From JAIVJN01 sp036732565 (GTDB lineage Bacteria; Acidobacteriota; Vicinamibacteria; Vicinamibacterales; UBA2999), in assembly GCA_036732565.1 (NCBI GenBank), contig DAINCF010000357.1, positions 1-7,380 of the forward strand: DNA of 7,380 nt. The letters run 5' to 3'. A program made the translations under genes and the position numbers. The stretch's first letter is position 1. Each line of letters opens with the position of its first letter. The notes below the pieces were generated by a model. The model was not told the DNA's origin, searched no databases, and worked only from the letters and a program-made list of their open reading frames with translations. This document shows positions 5,306 to 7,380 of the stretch, piece by piece.

Positions 5306-7006
5306 CTATTGCTTGGTCACGTTGACGTAATACAAATCGGTTGCGACCTCGAATTGATCCTTTGGAATCGTGTTCCGCATGCGCTGCCACTCGGTGGTCG
5401 GAGTAATCGTCTCCCACTTGCCACGGACGCCAACCCGAATCGGCATGGCGAACGCGCGCTCGTCGGCTTTCCATCGGTAGCCGACAACGCCTTCGTCGTC
5501 CAGGAACGCGAGCTCCAACGTGGGGAGGGGCATGCGGCGCAAGTACTGATCGAAGATCGGCGTGAGGTCCCGGTTCAACTGCTGGTTGAAGAACCGGACC
5601 ACATCCTCGGTCACGATGTTCTGGTACTTGAACCGCTGATAAAAATCGCGCACGAGCTTCCACCAGCGGGCATCGTCGTTGACGACACCGCGCAAGGTGT
5701 GGAGGAAGAGCGCGCCTTTGAAGTACTGATCGGCCGGCGGTGAGCGATGAATGCCGCGCTGCGGAACGATCGGCTCGCGGTTCAGCACCTTGGTCTTGTA
5801 CCCGTTCACGTACTTGAGCGCATCGTCGTAGCCGAACATGTGCTCGACGTACATCACCTCGAGATACGTCGTCCACCCCTCGTGAATCCACATGTCGGCG
5901 ACGTCGGCGGCGGAGACGGCGTTGCCGAACCACTCGTGCCCGCTCTCGTGGATGATGATGAAGTCGAACTTCGGGCTGACACCCACGCCCGTCCAGTCGC
6001 GCTCCAGATACCCATTGGCGAAGCGATTGCCGTAGGTCACGGCGCTCTGGTGCTCCATGCCGGCGTACGGCACTTCGATCAGCTTGTAGCCGTCCCGGGC
6101 GAAGGGATACTCGCCGAAGTACTTCTCGAATCCTTCGAGCATCGGCTTCGCCTGCGCGAACTGCCGCTTCGCCTTGTCCAGGCTCTCGGGTAGCACGTAG
6201 AAGTCCATCGAAAGATCGCCGAGCCGATCCGCGAAGTGCACGTAGTGCCCGATGTTCAGCGAGACGTTGTACGAGTTGATCGGGTAGTGGACACGCCAAT
6301 CCCAGCGGGTGTAGCCGTCACTCAGGTCGGTCTTGCCCAGGAAACGACCGTTCGAGACGTCGACCAGATCGCGCGGAATCGCCACGCTGATCTCCATGCC
6401 TTCGGGCTCGTCGCGCCACTGATCCTTGCTCGGCCACCAGATGCTGGAGCCATCGCCCTCGCACGCGGTGTAGATCCAGTGCCGGCCCGCCGCGTCCTTG
6501 CGAAACGCGATGCCGCCGAATCGACCTTGCTCTCTCGGCATACCTGAGTAGTGAAACTCGATGGTCTGCACGCTGCCGGCTTTCAACGTCGTCGGAAAGT
6601 CGACGAACACCGCGTTGATCTCGCGCTCGTACTGGAGCGGTGTGGTCCCAAGCAGAATCTTGTCGACGTTGAGGTTGGCGTAGAGATCGAGCTGAATTCG
6701 CGTCGCGTCTTCGAGCAGCTTGAAGCGAATCGTGTTCGTGCCGCTGATGGATTTCGCGTCGGGATCGACCCGGACGTCCAAGTGGTAGAAGAGCAGATCG
6801 TTGTTCGCCCGGTAGCGGCCGTACTCCCCCCGGAACACGTCGGCGCGGGTCGGGGGACGTTGGGTTGGCTGGGGCTCGGGAGTGGCGGCTGGTGGTGTCG
6901 CCGCGCCGCCCTGCCCCTGGCTGTTGCCGACCCGCGCCACGCCGATCAGCGATGTGAGCAGCACGCCGAGGACGAGGGCGGGGATCCCAGGGGACACACG
7001 AGCCAT
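5306..7006 (-). CDS. M1-family zinc metallopeptidase (aminopeptidase-like), secreted
   Basis: This protein has 566 residues from ATG 7004-7006. Residues 1-30 look like a signal peptide (MARVSPG, then a hydrophobic core around 8-24). A Pro/Thr/Gln-rich low-complexity linker follows (31-54). An N-terminal beta domain spans about 72-270. The catalytic thermolysin-like domain carries the zinc signature HESGH (353-357), with 18 residues before the third ligand E376 in WIHEGWTTY: the complete HEXXH-X18-E. Upstream, YAGMEHQSA (314-322) is a variant of the GAMEN exopeptidase motif, keeping the substrate-binding glutamate (E318). Y428 in DQYFKGALFLHTLRG matches the transition-state tyrosine. At 566 residues it lacks the long helical C-terminal domain of PepN-type enzymes (about 870). 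The inferred role is removal of N-terminal residues from peptides in the periplasm or outside the cell; the substrate is unknown. An in-frame GTG at 7036 would add ten residues before the signal peptide, but it lies within the likely promoter, so ATG 7006 is preferred. It is convergent with yciH, 28 bp apart. Confidence 0.92.
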   Translation of the reverse strand: MARVSPGIPALVLGVLLTSLIGVARVGNSQGQGGAATPPAATPEPQPTQRPPTRADVFRGEYGRYRANNDLLFYHLDVRVDPDAKSISGTNTIRFKLLEDATRIQLDLYANLNVDKILLGTTPLQYEREINAVFVDFPTTLKAGSVQTIEFHYSGMPREQGRFGGIAFRKDAAGRHWIYTACEGDGSSIWWPSKDQWRDEPEGMEISVAIPRDLVDVSNGRFLGKTDLSDGYTRWDWRVHYPINSYNVSLNIGHYVHFADRLGDLSMDFYVLPESLDKAKRQFAQAKPMLEGFEKYFGEYPFARDGYKLIEVPYAGMEHQSAVTYGNRFANGYLERDWTGVGVSPKFDFIIIHESGHEWFGNAVSAADVADMWIHEGWTTYLEVMYVEHMFGYDDALKYVNGYKTKVLNREPIVPQRGIHRSPPADQYFKGALFLHTLRGVVNDDARWWKLVRDFYQRFKYQNIVTEDVVRFFNQQLNRDLTPIFDQYLRRMPLPTLELAFLDDEGVVGYRWKADERAFAMPIRVGVRGKWETITPTTEWQRMRNTIPKDQFEVATDLYYVNVTKQ

Positions 7007-7012
7007 GACTGG

Positions 7013-7041
7013 ATTGGATGCGATGTCTGCGCACACGTCAA
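7013..7041 (-). promoter_or_regulatory. Sigma-70-type promoter for the M1 peptidase, probably leaderless
   Basis: On the minus strand, TTGACG (7041 to 7036; five of six to TTGACA) is followed by a 17-nt spacer and then TCCAAT (7018 to 7013; four of six to TATAAT). Six bases later comes ATG 7006, exactly where transcription should begin. No Shine-Dalgarno sequence lies before the ATG. The arrangement predicts a leaderless mRNA and argues against the upstream GTG at 7036. Confidence 0.5.
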
Positions 7042-7111
7042 GAACGTCCGCGCTATTGCGATGGTAAGCTCAGGCCCCACAGGTAGTGGCGGTAACTGCC
7101 GTTGTCCCATC

Positions 7112-7148
7112 CGGGGTCAGCCCCCGTGTGCGGAAAGTGCCGCGGGGG
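7112..7148 (+). promoter_or_regulatory. Mutually exclusive hairpins over the ribosome binding site of the 7156 gene
   Basis: Hairpin A pairs CGGGG (7112-7116) with CCCCG (7122-7126) around TCAGC. Hairpin B pairs CCCCC (7121-7125) with GGGGG (7144-7148) and, inside it, GCGG (7130-7133) with CCGC (7140-7143) around a 6-nt loop, with GTGT bulged on the 5' side. Hairpin B hides the only Shine-Dalgarno-like sequence (GGGGGAA, 7144-7150) before ATG 7156, while A would free it. Both use 7122-7125, so they cannot form together. This is the layout of a translational switch, but I cannot match it to a known riboswitch class, and GC-rich DNA makes chance pairings common. Confidence 0.4.
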
Positions 7149-7155
7149 AAGATCT

Positions 7156-7380
7156 ATGCCAAGACGCCTCATCGTCTCGACGATCGTGGTCGCCAGTCTC
7201 GGCGCGCTGGTCGCCGGGCAGCCGTCCGGCGATGTCCGTCTCACGTTGCGCGAGGGCACCTCGATGGCTGCCGCGCTCTCGCCCGACGGGCGCACCATCG
7301 CCATCGATCTGCTGGGCGCGCTCTGGACCGTCGGCGTCGACGGCGGCCGCGCCACGCGCATCCTCGACGATGGTTACGAC
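7156..7380 (+). CDS. Secreted PD40 beta-propeller protein, probable amidohydrolase, 3'-truncated
   Basis: The frame opens at ATG 7156 and is still open at the last base, giving 75 visible residues. Residues 1-21 form a signal peptide (MPRRLIVSTIVVASLGALVAG). After it comes one clear TolB/PD40-type propeller blade: ALSPDGRTIAIDLLGALWTV (40-59), then DGGRATRILDD (62-72). This 'SPDG..iA.d..G.lW' pattern, preceded by LREGTSMA, is the usual opening of large exported proteins from Acidobacteriota and related groups in which a WD40-like propeller precedes an amidohydrolase (TIM-barrel metal hydrolase) domain. The hydrolase part would lie beyond the right edge, so that assignment is inferred from the N-terminus only; a TolB-like or S9-peptidase-type propeller protein is the alternative. 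The start has GGGGGAA about 5 nt upstream, embedded in a possible hairpin switch. The gene is transcribed divergently from the M1 peptidase, with 149 bp between them. Confidence 0.75.
   Translation, partial: MPRRLIVSTIVVASLGALVAGQPSGDVRLTLREGTSMAAALSPDGRTIAIDLLGALWTVGVDGGRATRILDDGYD

Noticed and set aside
5283..5318. Possible terminator between yciH and the M1 peptidase (GGCCAA with TTGGTC).
   Set aside because: Six pairs including a G-U, a 24-nt loop and no T-run. The 8-bp palindrome GCAATTGC at 5299-5306 is also too short to mean much.
4890..6299. 469-codon minus-strand frame spanning yciH and the 3' part of the M1 peptidase gene.
   Set aside because: It overlaps two well-supported genes and its product is arginine-rich without any family signature.
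7007..7036. GTG at 7034-7036 as the start of the M1 peptidase (576 residues).
   Set aside because: The extra ten residues precede a signal peptide that begins naturally at MARVSPG, and the GTG overlaps the likely -35 box.
7054..7070. A -10 box (TAAGCT at 7065-7070, preceded by TGG) for the 7156 gene.
   Set aside because: Only three of six bases match and no -35 element lies at a suitable distance. A promoter must exist between the divergent genes, but I cannot place it with confidence.

Overview
The window looks like ordinary chromosome from a GC-rich, free-living Gram-negative bacterium. The best guess is Acidobacteriota (Vicinamibacteria-like) or a similar soil lineage. This rests on overall GC richness, four proteins with Sec-type signal peptides, an M1 peptidase beside a PD40-propeller protein that probably belongs to a secreted amidohydrolase family, a bacterial SUI1/YciH protein, and a small secreted protein of a type I associate with Acidobacteriota. 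No marker gene fixes the taxonomy, so this is an inference.

Layout. Positions 1-788 (+) hold the C-terminal four fifths of a LysR-type regulator cut by the left edge. Thirteen bases later comes a stand-alone Clp N-domain protein (802-1275, +). Convergent to it is a small secreted protein of unknown function (1324-1764, -). A 208-bp intergenic region, flanked by divergently oriented genes, carries a perfect 28-bp palindrome, a second inverted repeat and a possible promoter. Next is a secreted protein of unknown function (1973-2818, +), then a 162-bp gap with two hairpins. A full-length alpha-amino acid ester hydrolase / CocE-NonD family serine hydrolase (2981-4936, +) follows, and its stop codon overlaps the GTG start of a YciH/SUI1-type protein (4933-5277, +). 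Convergent to that pair is a secreted M1-family zinc metallopeptidase (5306-7006, -). A 149-bp divergent region separates it from the start of a secreted beta-propeller protein, probably an amidohydrolase, that runs off the right edge (7156-7380, +). No gene-free stretch exceeds 300 bp. I saw no tRNA, rRNA, CRISPR array, transposase or phage gene.

How the genes relate. The secreted hydrolases (ester hydrolase, M1 peptidase, probable amidohydrolase) fit a lifestyle of degrading peptides and acylated amino compounds outside the cytoplasm. The cytoplasmic genes (LysR regulator, Clp N-domain protein, YciH) have no evident pathway link to them. I do not see a single coherent new system here. The points most worth a second look are two mutually exclusive hairpins over the ribosome binding site of the last gene, a probable leaderless promoter for the M1 peptidase, the Clp N-domain protein that lacks an ATPase but keeps both glutamates equivalent to the phospho-arginine sites of ClpC, and the complete catalytic and carboxylate-cluster residues of the ester hydrolase.
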